Source of the DNA: Lachnospiraceae bacterium
GTDB lineage: Bacteria > Bacillota > Clostridia > Lachnospirales > Lachnospiraceae
Reading direction: 5' to 3'
DNA length: 40,568 bases
Assembly: GCA_017405805.1 (NCBI GenBank)
Contig: JAFQZU010000004.1
Location: 70,379 to 110,946, forward strand
This document shows, piece after piece, positions 16,170 through 24,690 of the stretch. Within the stretch, counting starts at the first letter, position 1. Every line of letters begins with the position of its first letter. The translations under genes were made by a program, and so were the position numbers. The notes beneath the pieces were generated by a model. That model searched no databases. It saw nothing but the letters and a program-made list of their open reading frames with translations, and was not told where the DNA came from.

Positions 16170-17252
16170 TCAGCGTTTTCCGGTCACTTCCCGGATCAGC
16201 CCCATAATGATGGGGATCGCCTCGCTCTGGCTGCTCTTTGCCATGGCTTCTTCATAGCGCTCGCGCCCGCTGTAGAGCTCGTCGAGTTTTTGCACGATAC
16301 AGCCCTCCAGCGCGGCATTTTCCACCACCATGCTGTAGCCGAGCTTTTCGAAGGAGCGCGCGTTGAGGATCTGGTCTCCGCGGCTGCCGCCTGTGGGGAG
16401 CGGCACGAGAAGATTGGGCTTGCGCAGGGCCAGGATCTCGCAGATGGCGTTGGCGCCGGCCCTTGAGAGCATGAGGTCCGCGGCTGCGAAGAGATCCGGC
16501 AGTTCGTCGGAGATGTACTCGAACTGAACATATCCGGCGCGGTCCTTCAGGGCCTCGTCCAGCTTGCCCTTGCCGCACAGGTGCACGATCTGAAAGCGCG
16601 CAAGCAGTTCGTCCAGGTGCGCGCGCACGGCGTCGTTTACGGCGGCGGCGCCCTGGCTGCCGCCCATGATCATGAGGACGGGTTTATCTTCGGTAAAACC
16701 GCACATGGCAAGGCCTCTGCGCCTGTCTCCGTGAAAGAGACCCTCGCGGATGGGCGTCCCGGTCAGGACCGCCTTGCCGGGGGGCAGCATTTCCACGGTT
16801 TCGGGAAAATTGCAGCAGATCTTTTCGGCACTGCCAAAACAGAGTTTGTTGGCCAGACCCGGCGTCATGTCCGACTCGTGGATGATGCAGGGGATGCGCA
16901 GGGCGTGGGCCGCGCGCACGACGGGCACGCTGACGTATCCGCCCTTGGAGAAGACGACGTCCGGCTTATACTGTTTGAGAAAGCGCTTTGCCTCCCTGTA
17001 TCCGCGGATCACGCGGAAGGGATCCGTGAAATTCTTCCAGTCAAAATAGCGGCGCAGCTTTCCCGTGGAGATGCCGGTATAGGGGAGCTCCGGAAGATCC
17101 GCCAGGATCGTCTTCTCGATCCCGGTCTTGCTGCCCACGTAGGCCGCCTCGAAGCCCTCTTCGAGCAGATGGGGAAGAAGGGCGAGGTTGGGCGTGACAT
17201 GACCGGCGGTGCCGCCGCCGGTCAGAACGATCTTCGGGTGGTTTGCTGACAT
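16170..17252 (-). CDS. murG: UDP-N-acetylglucosamine transferase MurG
   Basis: Peripheral membrane glycosyltransferase that adds GlcNAc to lipid I to make lipid II in peptidoglycan synthesis. The 360-residue protein has the N-terminal glycine-rich loop TGGGTAGHVTPN, VVFSKGGYVSVPVV and IIHESDMTPGLANK in the acceptor domain, and MGGSQGAAAVN plus LSRAGANAICEILAL with LVPLPTGGSRGDQ in the UDP-GlcNAc domain. ATG at 17252 is chosen because GAGGGGGGA lies 7 bases before it; the frame extends to 17276 within the upstream gene. It is 16 bases after the TSCPD gene, likely one transcript, and lies outside the usual division/cell-wall cluster. Confidence 0.95.
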   Translation of the reverse strand: MSANHPKIVLTGGGTAGHVTPNLALLPHLLEEGFEAAYVGSKTGIEKTILADLPELPYTGISTGKLRRYFDWKNFTDPFRVIRGYREAKRFLKQYKPDVVFSKGGYVSVPVVRAAHALRIPCIIHESDMTPGLANKLCFGSAEKICCNFPETVEMLPPGKAVLTGTPIREGLFHGDRRRGLAMCGFTEDKPVLMIMGGSQGAAAVNDAVRAHLDELLARFQIVHLCGKGKLDEALKDRAGYVQFEYISDELPDLFAAADLMLSRAGANAICEILALRKPNLLVPLPTGGSRGDQILNARSFEKLGYSMVVENAALEGCIVQKLDELYSGRERYEEAMAKSSQSEAIPIIMGLIREVTGKR

Positions 17253-17268
17253 AGGACATTCCCCCCTC

Positions 17269-17514
17269 TCACGCACCGATTGCCTTTCGGAGCGCCTTGG
17301 ACAGCTGGTCGGGGCAGGAGGTGCTCTTGAAGCCGCAGCGGGTTCCCTCGAGTGTCTCGATGACCTCTTCCGCCTTGCGGCCTACCACCAGTTTGCTGAT
17401 CCCCTGCAGGTTGCCGTTGCAGCCGCCGTGGAAGGCGACGCTCCGGATGATGTGATCCTGATCCACGTCGAGGTCGATCAGGGAAGCGCAGGTTCCTCTT
17501 GTTCTGTATAACAT
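17269..17514 (-). CDS. TSCPD-domain protein (TIGR03905-type)
   Basis: Small protein of 81 residues containing the TSCPD motif as STSCPDQLSKAL near the C-terminus. Upstream it has FHGGCNGNLQGISKLV, and both cysteine-bearing blocks match short stand-alone TSCPD proteins common in Clostridia. The domain also occurs at the end of some ribonucleotide reductases, where cysteines bind metal or undergo redox changes; the function of stand-alone proteins is not established. AAAGGAATGG precedes ATG 17514. It heads a two-gene minus-strand unit with murG. Confidence 0.75.
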   Translation of the reverse strand: MLYRTRGTCASLIDLDVDQDHIIRSVAFHGGCNGNLQGISKLVVGRKAEEVIETLEGTRCGFKSTSCPDQLSKALRKAIGA

Positions 17515-17564
17515 GGGTGATCCATTCCTTTCGTTTATGGTGAATCGTCTGTTTTTGCGGTTAC

Positions 17565-17592
17565 ATTGTAACAGATTACTCCGTCTTTGCAA
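17565..17592 (-). promoter_or_regulatory. Promoter of the TSCPD-murG unit
   Basis: On the minus strand TTGCAA (17592-17587) and TACAAT (17570-17565) are 16 bases apart. The -10 lies within a small palindrome, GTTACATTGTAAC (17560-17572), which could be an operator. Confidence 0.55.
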
Positions 17593-17600
17593 AGGCGGGG

Positions 17601-17629
17601 TTCACAGGGGACGAAATATCCAGTAAAAT
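17601..17629 (+). promoter_or_regulatory. Promoter of pyk
   Basis: TTCACA (17601-17606) and TAAAAT (17624-17629) are separated by 17 bases, each five of six to consensus. Start is expected near 17636, about 50 bases before pyk. The divergent TSCPD promoter lies immediately to the left. Confidence 0.65.
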
Positions 17630-17687
17630 ATTACTACTATGGTTAAATATGGTAAAAGGGGTATTATCGGTATAAAAGGAGAGGACA

Positions 17688-19106
17688 ATGAGAAAAACGA
17701 AGATTATCTGCACGATCGGTCCGTCGTCTGAGAGCGAGGAGATGCTTGAGCAGCTCATGAAAGCAGGCATGAATGTCGCCCGTTTCAACTTCTCGCACGG
17801 CACGCACCAGGAGCATGAAGCAAAATTCCGGCGCGCAGTGAAAGTGCGCCGCAGACTGGGGCTGCCCGTGGCCATGCTGCTGGATACCAAGGGACCGGAG
17901 ATCCGGCTGCGCGATTTTGAAAACGGAAAGGTCACACTGCTTGAGGGGAATACCTTTACGCTTACGACCGAGGAGATCATGGGCACCGAGGAGCGCGCGT
18001 CCATTACCTATAAAGGGCTTCCCGGCGATGTGCACGAGGGGATGACCATCCTGATCGATGACGGCCTCATCGAACTGCAGGTGGACAGCGTGACCGATAC
18101 GGATATCGTCTGCACCGTCATCAACGGCGGCCCGGTCTCCAACCACAAGGGGATCAACGTGCCCGGCGCGGAGCTTTCGCTTCCTTTTGTCAGCAAACAG
18201 GACAAGGAGGATATCGAGTTCGGCTGCAGGATGGGCTATGACTTCATCGCCGCTTCCTTTACCCGCACGGCGGACGACATCCGGGAGATCAAGGCGATCC
18301 TGAAGGCCAACAGGAGCCGGATGAAGATCATCGCCAAGATCGAGAACATGCAGGGCGTAAGAAATCTGCACGAGATCCTGGAGGAGGCGGACGGCGTCAT
18401 GGTCGCGCGCGGCGACCTGGGCGTCGAGGTTCCGCTGGAAGAAGTCCCGGTCATCCAGAAGCGGATGATCCACATCGCGGACGACATGGGCAAGATCGTC
18501 ATCACGGCCACCCAGATGCTGGATTCCATGATGCACAATCCCCGACCCACCCGCGCGGAGGCGACGGACGTGGCCAACGCCATCTATGACGGCACGACGG
18601 CCATCATGCTCTCGGGAGAGACGGCGGCAGGAAAGTATCCGCTGGAAGCGGTGCGCACCATGGCCAGGATCGCGGAGCGCGCGGAGAAGGATATCCGCTA
18701 CCAGGAGATCGCAAGGCATTCCTTTAAGGACGAGCTGACCGATATCACCACGGCGATCTCCCACGCCACCTGCACGGTGGCCCAGGACATCGGGGCCCAG
18801 GCGGTCATCACCGTGACCATGTCCGGCTTTACCGCGGAGAGAGTTTCCAGATTCCGTCCCACCTGCCCGATCATCGCCTGCGCCACCAACGAGAGAGTGG
18901 CCAGCCAGATGAACCTGCTTTTTGGCGTGCATCCGCTGCTGATCCCGGAGGAGGACAGGGAGGAGATGCTTTTTGACGCGGCAGTCTGGGCGGCGAGAAA
19001 CGCGGGCTATGTCAGCGTGGGAGACAAGGTCGTCCTCACGGCAGGCGTGCCGCTGGGCGTGGCAGGCAACACCAACATGACGAGGGTCATTGAGATCACC
19101 GACTGA
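17688..19106 (+). CDS. pyk: Pyruvate kinase
   Basis: Glycolytic enzyme that turns PEP and ADP into pyruvate and ATP. The 472-residue protein has MRKTKIICTIGPSS at the start, RFNFSHG, LLDTKGPEIR, the catalytic-lysine stretch KIIAKIENMQG, VMVARGDLGVE, and TATQMLDSM with PTRAEATDVANAI. Glu in TKGPEIR predicts a potassium-dependent enzyme. It lacks the extra C-terminal PEP-utiliser-like domain of Bacillus-type enzymes, ending after the regulatory domain. AAAGGAGAGG precedes the ATG. The guanylate-kinase-like gene starts 53 bases later with no terminator, so it may lead the holB-ricT-rsmI transcript. Confidence 0.96.
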   Translation: MRKTKIICTIGPSSESEEMLEQLMKAGMNVARFNFSHGTHQEHEAKFRRAVKVRRRLGLPVAMLLDTKGPEIRLRDFENGKVTLLEGNTFTLTTEEIMGTEERASITYKGLPGDVHEGMTILIDDGLIELQVDSVTDTDIVCTVINGGPVSNHKGINVPGAELSLPFVSKQDKEDIEFGCRMGYDFIAASFTRTADDIREIKAILKANRSRMKIIAKIENMQGVRNLHEILEEADGVMVARGDLGVEVPLEEVPVIQKRMIHIADDMGKIVITATQMLDSMMHNPRPTRAEATDVANAIYDGTTAIMLSGETAAGKYPLEAVRTMARIAERAEKDIRYQEIARHSFKDELTDITTAISHATCTVAQDIGAQAVITVTMSGFTAERVSRFRPTCPIIACATNERVASQMNLLFGVHPLLIPEEDREEMLFDAAVWAARNAGYVSVGDKVVLTAGVPLGVAGNTNMTRVIEITD

Positions 19107-19159
19107 GAAAGCGGTGCAGAAGGAACGAAAACGCAAGGACAGCCGGGGGGACGGGCATT

Positions 19160-19756
19160 ATGCGCAACAGACTATTCTGTATTATGGGAAAGAGCGCCAG
19201 CGGGAAGGATTCGCTGTGCCGGGAACTGATGCATGACGAGTCCCTGCCCTTCACCCCGGTCGTCACGTATACCACGCGGCCCATACGGCGCAGGGAGCTC
19301 GAGGGAAGAGAGTACCACTTCTGCACGGAGAAGGAATATCTCCGGATGAAGGAGGAGGGGCGCATCATCGAGGAGCGCTGCTATATGACGGAGTACGGTC
19401 CCTGGCGCTATTTTACGGCCGAGGACGGGCAGATCGATCTTCGCAGGAACAGTTCCCTCGTGATCGGGACGCTTCAGTCGCTGGAATCCTTCCGGAAATA
19501 CTACGGAAAGGACATGGTGGTCCCGCTCTACATCGAAGTGGAGGACGGGGAGCGCCTGGAGCGCGCGCTGCGCAGGGAGCGCAAGCAGGAAAATCCGGGC
19601 TATGCGGAGATGTGCAGACGGTTTCTCGCCGACAGCGAGGATTTTTCCGAGGATAAGCTGGCGGCCGCCGGCATAAAGCGCAGATTCGAGAACATTATCA
19701 AGGAAGACTGCCTGTGGGAGCTGCGGACCTATATCAGGGAAAAAATGAGGGGATAG
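19160..19756 (+). CDS. Guanylate-kinase-like P-loop kinase
   Basis: Nucleoside-monophosphate-kinase-fold protein of 198 residues. It starts FCIMGKSASGKDSL, a P-loop, followed by VTYTTRPIRRRELEGREYHFCTEKEYLRM, which aligns with the GMP-binding TTRxxRxGExxGxxYxF region of guanylate kinase. The GE-x-x-G element is altered (RELEGRE), so it is divergent from standard Gmk and its substrate may differ. It sits immediately before holB, the place where many Firmicutes have thymidylate kinase (tmk). CGGGGGGA lies upstream of ATG 19160. GMP kinase activity is likely but not certain. Confidence 0.7.
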   Translation: MRNRLFCIMGKSASGKDSLCRELMHDESLPFTPVVTYTTRPIRRRELEGREYHFCTEKEYLRMKEEGRIIEERCYMTEYGPWRYFTAEDGQIDLRRNSSLVIGTLQSLESFRKYYGKDMVVPLYIEVEDGERLERALRRERKQENPGYAEMCRRFLADSEDFSEDKLAAAGIKRRFENIIKEDCLWELRTYIREKMRG

Positions 19757-19786
19757 AGACTGCGGCAGGAGGCACCGGGAGCAGGA

Positions 19787-20803
19787 TTGTATACGTTTAA
19801 AGAAATCATCGGCCAGGAAGGAATAGTCAGCCATCTGCAGAACGCCCTGCGGACGGGGAGCATCTCGCACGCCTATATTCTGAACGGGGAGACCGGGACC
19901 GGGCGGCGCACCATCGCGCGCACCTACGCGGCGGCGCTGCAGTGTGCCTCGCTCACGGAGAAGGACGGGCTCCTGGAGCCCTGCGGGAGCTGTATCTCCT
20001 GCATGCAGCTGCAGGGGGACAACCAGCCGGATATCATCACGGTGCGGAAGGACCCCGACAGAAAGAGCGGCCCGGGCGTCGATCTGATCCGCAGGATGCG
20101 GAGCGACATCCAGGTCAGGCCCTATGCCGGACAGTACAAGATCTACATCGTGGAGGACGCGCAGCAGATGACCGTGCAGGCGCAGAACGCCCTGCTCAAA
20201 GTCCTCGAGGAGCCGCCGTCCTACGCCGTGATCATGCTGATCGCGGACGGGCTGACGGGGTTTCTGCCGACCATCCTGAGCCGCTGCGTCGTGCTGCAGG
20301 TCAGACAGCTCAGGGACGAGGACGTGGTAAACGCGCTTTTGGAGCGCACTGACGCAGACCCGGAACGGGCCAGGATCACGGCCCGGAGCGTGGGCGGCAA
20401 TCTCGGAAGGGCGCTGCAGCTGTGCGGGGACGAGGCCTTTATGGAGCGGCGCCGGCACACCGTCGGCCTTTTGAAAAAGCTCCGCCGCGCGACGGCACAG
20501 GATCTGCGGGACTTTGCTTCGGAGCTGGACGCGGGGGCAAGGAGCGACTTTCTTTCTTTTGCCGCTATGTGGTACAGGGATATCCTCGTGTGCAAGAGCA
20601 CAGGGAACGCGGATCACTTGATTTTTGAGGAAGAAGTACAGTATATTAAGGAGAATGCTTCGCGCCTTTCCTACGAGGCGCTTTCACAGATCCTGGAGGC
20701 TATGGATTCCGTGGACCGGAGCCTCAAGGCAAACGTCAATCCGGAGATGGTGATGCAGGTGCTTCTGCTCAGACTTCGGGAAGCCGAACGCGGACAGCAG
20801 TAA
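19787..20803 (+). CDS. holB: DNA polymerase III delta' subunit
   Basis: Clamp-loader subunit of 338 residues. The AAA+ core has IIGQEGIVSHLQNALRTGSISHAYILNG, a Walker-A-like loop with Arg replacing the usual Lys (GETGTGRRT), as expected for a non-hydrolysing delta', a zinc-binding cysteine set around CGSCISC, and QNALLKVLEEPP with ILSRC. The start is TTG 19787; GGGAG/CAGGA lies upstream and no better start codon exists near the conserved TFKEIIGQE. Placed between the guanylate-kinase-like gene and ricT, as in the tmk-holB-yaaT order of Firmicutes. Confidence 0.88.
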   Translation: MYTFKEIIGQEGIVSHLQNALRTGSISHAYILNGETGTGRRTIARTYAAALQCASLTEKDGLLEPCGSCISCMQLQGDNQPDIITVRKDPDRKSGPGVDLIRRMRSDIQVRPYAGQYKIYIVEDAQQMTVQAQNALLKVLEEPPSYAVIMLIADGLTGFLPTILSRCVVLQVRQLRDEDVVNALLERTDADPERARITARSVGGNLGRALQLCGDEAFMERRRHTVGLLKKLRRATAQDLRDFASELDAGARSDFLSFAAMWYRDILVCKSTGNADHLIFEEEVQYIKENASRLSYEALSQILEAMDSVDRSLKANVNPEMVMQVLLLRLREAERGQQ

Positions 20804-20829
20804 GTGCCGGATCCGGAGGAGATGATAGT

Positions 20830-22032
20830 ATGGAAGAAAATATAAGAACGGATGAGAGCGTTGAGACGCTGGAAATAACGGAAGAAGAGGTCACGATCGT
20901 GGAAATGGCGGAGGAGGTACTCCCCGCTGACGAGACGGAAGCCGGGACGGACGGGGAAGAGCAGAATGAAAACGGCGTGACAGTCATCGGCGTGCGGTTC
21001 AGGACGGCGGGCAAGGTGTATTTTTTCGATCCCGGAGAGTTTACCGTAAAAAAAGGCATGCACGTGATCGTGGAGACCTCCCGCGGCATCGAGTACGGGA
21101 CGGTCGTCTCCGCGGCCATGGAGGTGCCGGGCAGGAAGATCACGCAGCCGCTGCGCCCGGTGATCCGGATCGCCACGCAGGCCGACGAGGAGCGCGAGAG
21201 CGCCAACCGGGAGAAGGAGCGCGACGCCATCCGTGTCTGCAAGGAGAAGATCCGCCTGCACGAGCTGGAAATGAAGCTGATCGACGCCGAGTATACCTTT
21301 GACAACAGTAAGCTGCTGTTCTATTTTACCGCCGACGGAAGAGTGGACTTCCGCGATCTGGTCAAGGACCTGGCCAGCGTTTTCCGCACGAGGATCGAGC
21401 TGCGGCAGATCGGCGTACGCGATGAGACGCAGCGGCTCGGCGGATACGGCAGCTGCGGAAGGCCCCTGTGCTGCCACACCTGGCTGACCGAATTCATTCC
21501 CGTATCCATTAAGATGGCCAAGGAGCAGAATCTGTCCCTCAACCAGAGCAAGATCTCCGGCGTTTGCGGCCGCCTCATGTGCTGCCTCAAGAATGAGGTG
21601 GAGACCTATGAGGAGCTGAACCGCAATCTCCCCAAGCAGGGAGACGAGGTGGAGGGCAATGACGGGCTCACAGGCATCGTGGAGAGCGTGAATGTGCTGC
21701 GGCAGACCATCCGGATCCTGGTGGAGGTCAACGACGAGAAGGAACTCCACGAATACGGCGTCGGTGAGTTTACCATCGTGCGCAGGCGCCGCAAGGGCGG
21801 CAGCAAAGCCCGCACACAGAATCAGGGCGGACAGGGCAAGAAGGAAGGCACCAGGGAAGACGCTTCCGCCAAGGAGAAGAATCACGCCGGGCGGGAGCGC
21901 GCCGAGAAGAATGCGGACGGTAAATCCGGGACCAAAGAGCGCAGCGGCCGGAACGGGCGCGGGCGCAGCCGGGAAGGAAACCGCGAGCGGAGCCGTGAGG
22001 ATTCGGGGAAGGAACACAGAAAGAAGAGCTGA
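20830..22032 (+). CDS. ricT: RicT (YaaT/PSP1) RNase-Y-complex protein
   Basis: In Bacillus the homologue forms the iron-sulfur RicAFT complex that steers RNase Y in mRNA maturation and affects sporulation and biofilm. The PSP1 C-terminal domain spans about residues 55-320: VIGVRFRTAGKVYFFDPG, GIEYGTVV, FYFTADGRVDFRDLVKDLA, and the cysteine-rich GSCGRPLCC with GVCGRLMCC, which carry the cluster ligands. Unlike the roughly 275-residue Bacillus protein it has an acidic N-terminal extension (1-50) and a basic Lys/Arg/Gly/Glu low-complexity tail (from about residue 320), which may bind RNA. GGAGGAGAT precedes the ATG. Total 400 residues. Confidence 0.9.
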   Translation: MEENIRTDESVETLEITEEEVTIVEMAEEVLPADETEAGTDGEEQNENGVTVIGVRFRTAGKVYFFDPGEFTVKKGMHVIVETSRGIEYGTVVSAAMEVPGRKITQPLRPVIRIATQADEERESANREKERDAIRVCKEKIRLHELEMKLIDAEYTFDNSKLLFYFTADGRVDFRDLVKDLASVFRTRIELRQIGVRDETQRLGGYGSCGRPLCCHTWLTEFIPVSIKMAKEQNLSLNQSKISGVCGRLMCCLKNEVETYEELNRNLPKQGDEVEGNDGLTGIVESVNVLRQTIRILVEVNDEKELHEYGVGEFTIVRRRRKGGSKARTQNQGGQGKKEGTREDASAKEKNHAGRERAEKNADGKSGTKERSGRNGRGRSREGNRERSREDSGKEHRKKS

Positions 22033-22035
22033 GCA

Positions 22036-22779
22036 TTGAATAAAGAAGAGTATCTCCTGCCGGGGGAGCGGATCGACGACCTGCAGCTGAAGGGGCTGCA
22101 GATCATACAGAATCCGGAGTGGTTCTGTTTTGGCATGGACGCGGTGCTCCTGTCGGGCTTCGTGCCGGACGGGGCAAAAGGAAATCTGATGGATCTGGGA
22201 TGCGGCAACGGCATCCTTCCCATCCTTCTTTCCGCCAAAACCCGGTGCAGCACGCTCACCGGGCTCGAGATCCAGGGCCGGGTGGCGCAGATGGCGCAGC
22301 GGAGCGTCCGCATGAACGGATTGGAGGACAGAATATCGATCCTGGAAGGGGATATCAGGGAAGCGGGCCGAGCGTTTGCGCCTGCTTCTTTTGATATTGT
22401 GACGTCCAATCCACCCTATATGGTCAAGGAGCACGGCCTGTTGACCCGGGAGGGACCCAGGGCGGCCGCGCGGCACGAGATCTTTTGTACCTTTCGGGAC
22501 GTGGCCCGCGCGGCGCGCCATCTCCTTAAGCAGAAAGGCCATTTCTATCTCGTCCACAGGCCCTTCAGACTGGTGGAGATCCTTTTGCAGCTCCGGGAGG
22601 CGGACTTGGAGCCCAAACGGCTCCGCATGGTGCATCCCTTCGCGGACAAGGAGCCAAACATGGTCCTCATCGACGCGGTGCGGGACGGGCGGCCCGGAAT
22701 AACGGTGGAGCCGCCGCTTTTCGTCTTTGACCGGGAGGGCGTCTTTACGCCCGAGCTGCGGGAGATTTACGGCAGTTAA
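22036..22779 (+). CDS. tRNA1(Val) (adenine37-N6)-methyltransferase-like protein
   Basis: SAM-dependent methyltransferase of 247 residues of the TrmN6/YabB group. Motif I is LMDLGCGNGILPILLS, and the N6-adenine motif is TSNPPYM. The beginning (LLPGERIDDLQLKGLQIIQNPEWFCFGMDAVLLSGF) is characteristic of the group. Start is TTG 22036, four bases after the ricT stop, with GAAGAG upstream, indicating translational coupling. It lies between ricT and rsmI as in other Firmicutes. Target tRNA is assumed from the family. Confidence 0.85.
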   Translation: MNKEEYLLPGERIDDLQLKGLQIIQNPEWFCFGMDAVLLSGFVPDGAKGNLMDLGCGNGILPILLSAKTRCSTLTGLEIQGRVAQMAQRSVRMNGLEDRISILEGDIREAGRAFAPASFDIVTSNPPYMVKEHGLLTREGPRAAARHEIFCTFRDVARAARHLLKQKGHFYLVHRPFRLVEILLQLREADLEPKRLRMVHPFADKEPNMVLIDAVRDGRPGITVEPPLFVFDREGVFTPELREIYGS

Positions 22780-22799
22780 AACGCAATAAGAGGTGACAT

Positions 22800-23654
22800 A
22801 TGTCCGGAACATTATATCTGTGCGCGACGCCCATCGGAAATCTGGGAGACATCACCCGGCGCGTCCTTGAGACGCTGGAGGAGGTCGACCTGATCGCAGC
22901 CGAGGACACGCGCAATACGCTTCATCTCCTCAACCACTTCGGGATCAAAAAGCCCCTGATCAGCTATCACGAGCACAACCGCTTTACGAGGGCGGAGGAG
23001 CTGGTGGGACGGCTCCTGCAGGGAGAGAATATCGCAGTCGTGACGGACGCGGGGACGCCCGCGATCTCCGACCCCGGCGAAGTGCTCGCGGCCAGATGCC
23101 TGGAGGAGGGGATCCGGGTCACATCGCTCCCCGGCGCCTGTGCGCTGATCACGGCGCTGACCATGTCGGGCATGCCCGCCCGGCGCTTCTGCTTCGAGGG
23201 CTTCCTTCCCTCCGACAAAAAAGAGAGACGGCGGATCCTGGAGGTCTTAAAGACAGAGGAGCGGACCATCATCCTGTATGAGGCGCCGCACCGGCTGCGG
23301 GCCACCCTCCGGGAACTGGCGGACACCCTCGGTGACAGGAAGGTGACGCTGTGCAGGGAACTGACCAAGCGCTATGAGGAGGCACTGCCGATGACCCTGG
23401 AGAGCGCGTGCAGCTACTATGGGGACCAGGGGAATGAACCCAGGGGAGAATATGTGCTGGTGCTGGCGGGAGCGGATCCGGCACAGCTCGAACGGGAGAA
23501 GCAGGAGGCTTTCTCGGATCTGGACCTGGAGGAGCATATGGCCCGGTATACAGACAGGGGCATGACGCGCAAGGAGGCCATGAAGCAGGTGGCCGCGGAC
23601 CGGGGCGTCTCCAAAAGGGAGATCTACCAGGCGCTTCTGGAGAGGGAGAAGTAA
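22800..23654 (+). CDS. rsmI: 16S rRNA (cytidine1402-2'-O)-methyltransferase
   Basis: Methylates the ribose of C1402 in the decoding centre. The 284-residue protein shows the tetrapyrrole-methylase fold signatures GTLYLCATPIGNLGDITRRVLETL, IAAEDTRNTLHLLNHFGI, YHEHN, VVTDAGTPAISDPG, and FEGFLPSDKKERR. AGAGGTG lies just before the ATG. It is the last gene of the holB-ricT group, 20 bases after the methyltransferase gene. Confidence 0.95.
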   Translation: MSGTLYLCATPIGNLGDITRRVLETLEEVDLIAAEDTRNTLHLLNHFGIKKPLISYHEHNRFTRAEELVGRLLQGENIAVVTDAGTPAISDPGEVLAARCLEEGIRVTSLPGACALITALTMSGMPARRFCFEGFLPSDKKERRRILEVLKTEERTIILYEAPHRLRATLRELADTLGDRKVTLCRELTKRYEEALPMTLESACSYYGDQGNEPRGEYVLVLAGADPAQLEREKQEAFSDLDLEEHMARYTDRGMTRKEAMKQVAADRGVSKREIYQALLEREK

Positions 23655-23668
23655 AGGAAAGATTGCCG

Positions 23669-23696
23669 TTGCCGCGCAAATGGTGTAAGGTATATA
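23669..23696 (+). promoter_or_regulatory. Probable promoter of map-metG
   Basis: TTGCCG (23669-23674) and TATATA (23691-23696) are 16 bases apart in the 89-base gap after rsmI. The match is moderate. Confidence 0.4.
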
Positions 23697-23743
23697 GATA
23701 AGCGGTTTGACCGGAATATCAATCAGAATAAGCAGGAATCATT

Positions 23744-24655
23744 ATGGAATGGAACAGAAGAACAGCGTCGATCTTGAAGCGATCCGAAAAGATCGAACGC
23801 AACGCGCCGTGCTGGTGCGGGAGCGGCAGGAAGTACAAGACCTGCCACATGCAGTTTGATGAAAAACTCAGAAAGTTTGCGCTGGAAGGGCACACCGTTC
23901 CCGACCGGAGCCTGATCAAGACCCCGGAGCAGATCCGGGGGATCAAGGAGAGCGCGAAGATCAATATGGCTTGCCTGGACGCAGTGGCGGAGAAGATCAG
24001 GGCGGGCATGTCCACGGAGGAGATCGACCGGATCGTCTATGATACGACGGTCTCCATGAACGGCATCCCGGCGCCGCTTCACTACGAGGGCTTTCCGAAG
24101 AGCGTGTGCACCTCCATCAACGAAGAGGTCTGCCACGGGATCCCGGATGAGAAACATATTCTAAAGGACGGAGACATCATCAACGTCGATTGTTCCACCA
24201 TCTACCACGGATATTATTCGGACTCCTCCCGCATGTTCTGCATCGGGGACGTGCCGCCCGAAAAGCGGAAGCTTGTGGAGGTGACAAAGGAGTGCGTGGA
24301 GATCGGGATCGACAAGGTCGTGCCCTGGACCTTTCTTGGCGATATGGGGCACGCGGTCCACATGCACGCCGTGGAGAACGGATACACGGTGGTCCGGGAG
24401 ATCGGCGGCCACGGATGCGGCCTGGAGTTCCACGAGGATCCTTTCGTCAGCTATGTGAGCAGACCGGGCGAGGAGATGCTGATGGTCCCCGGCATGGTCT
24501 TTACCATCGAGCCCATGGTCAATATGGGAACGGACGATATCTATCAGGACGAAAAGAACGGATGGACCATCTACACGGCGGACGGAAAGCCTTCCGCCCA
24601 GTGGGAGGTGCAGATCCTTGTGACGGAGACCGGACACGAACTTCTTACCTGGTGA
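23744..24655 (+). CDS. map: Methionine aminopeptidase type I with N-terminal SEC-C motif
   Basis: Removes the initiator methionine from new proteins. The 303-residue chain begins with a SEC-C zinc motif, NAPCWCGSGRKYKTCH (residues about 20-36), which may aid ribosome or SecA contact. The peptidase domain follows with metal ligands in NVDCSTIYHGYYSDSSRMF (two Asp), GGHGCG (His), FTIEPMV (Glu) and QWEVQILVT (Glu). The Cys in the YEGFPKSVCTSINEEVCHGIP stretch marks type I. A weak AGCAGGA precedes ATG 23744. metG begins 35 bases downstream. Confidence 0.94.
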   Translation: MEWNRRTASILKRSEKIERNAPCWCGSGRKYKTCHMQFDEKLRKFALEGHTVPDRSLIKTPEQIRGIKESAKINMACLDAVAEKIRAGMSTEEIDRIVYDTTVSMNGIPAPLHYEGFPKSVCTSINEEVCHGIPDEKHILKDGDIINVDCSTIYHGYYSDSSRMFCIGDVPPEKRKLVEVTKECVEIGIDKVVPWTFLGDMGHAVHMHAVENGYTVVREIGGHGCGLEFHEDPFVSYVSRPGEEMLMVPGMVFTIEPMVNMGTDDIYQDEKNGWTIYTADGKPSAQWEVQILVTETGHELLTW

Positions 24656-24690
24656 GCCGGACATGCATGAAAGAGCAGGAGAACAGGATA

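Noticed and set aside
24190-24690. Long N-terminal extension of metG overlapping map
   Set aside because: The extension is the out-of-frame reading of map; AGGAG before ATG 24691 and the family start agree on the shorter protein.
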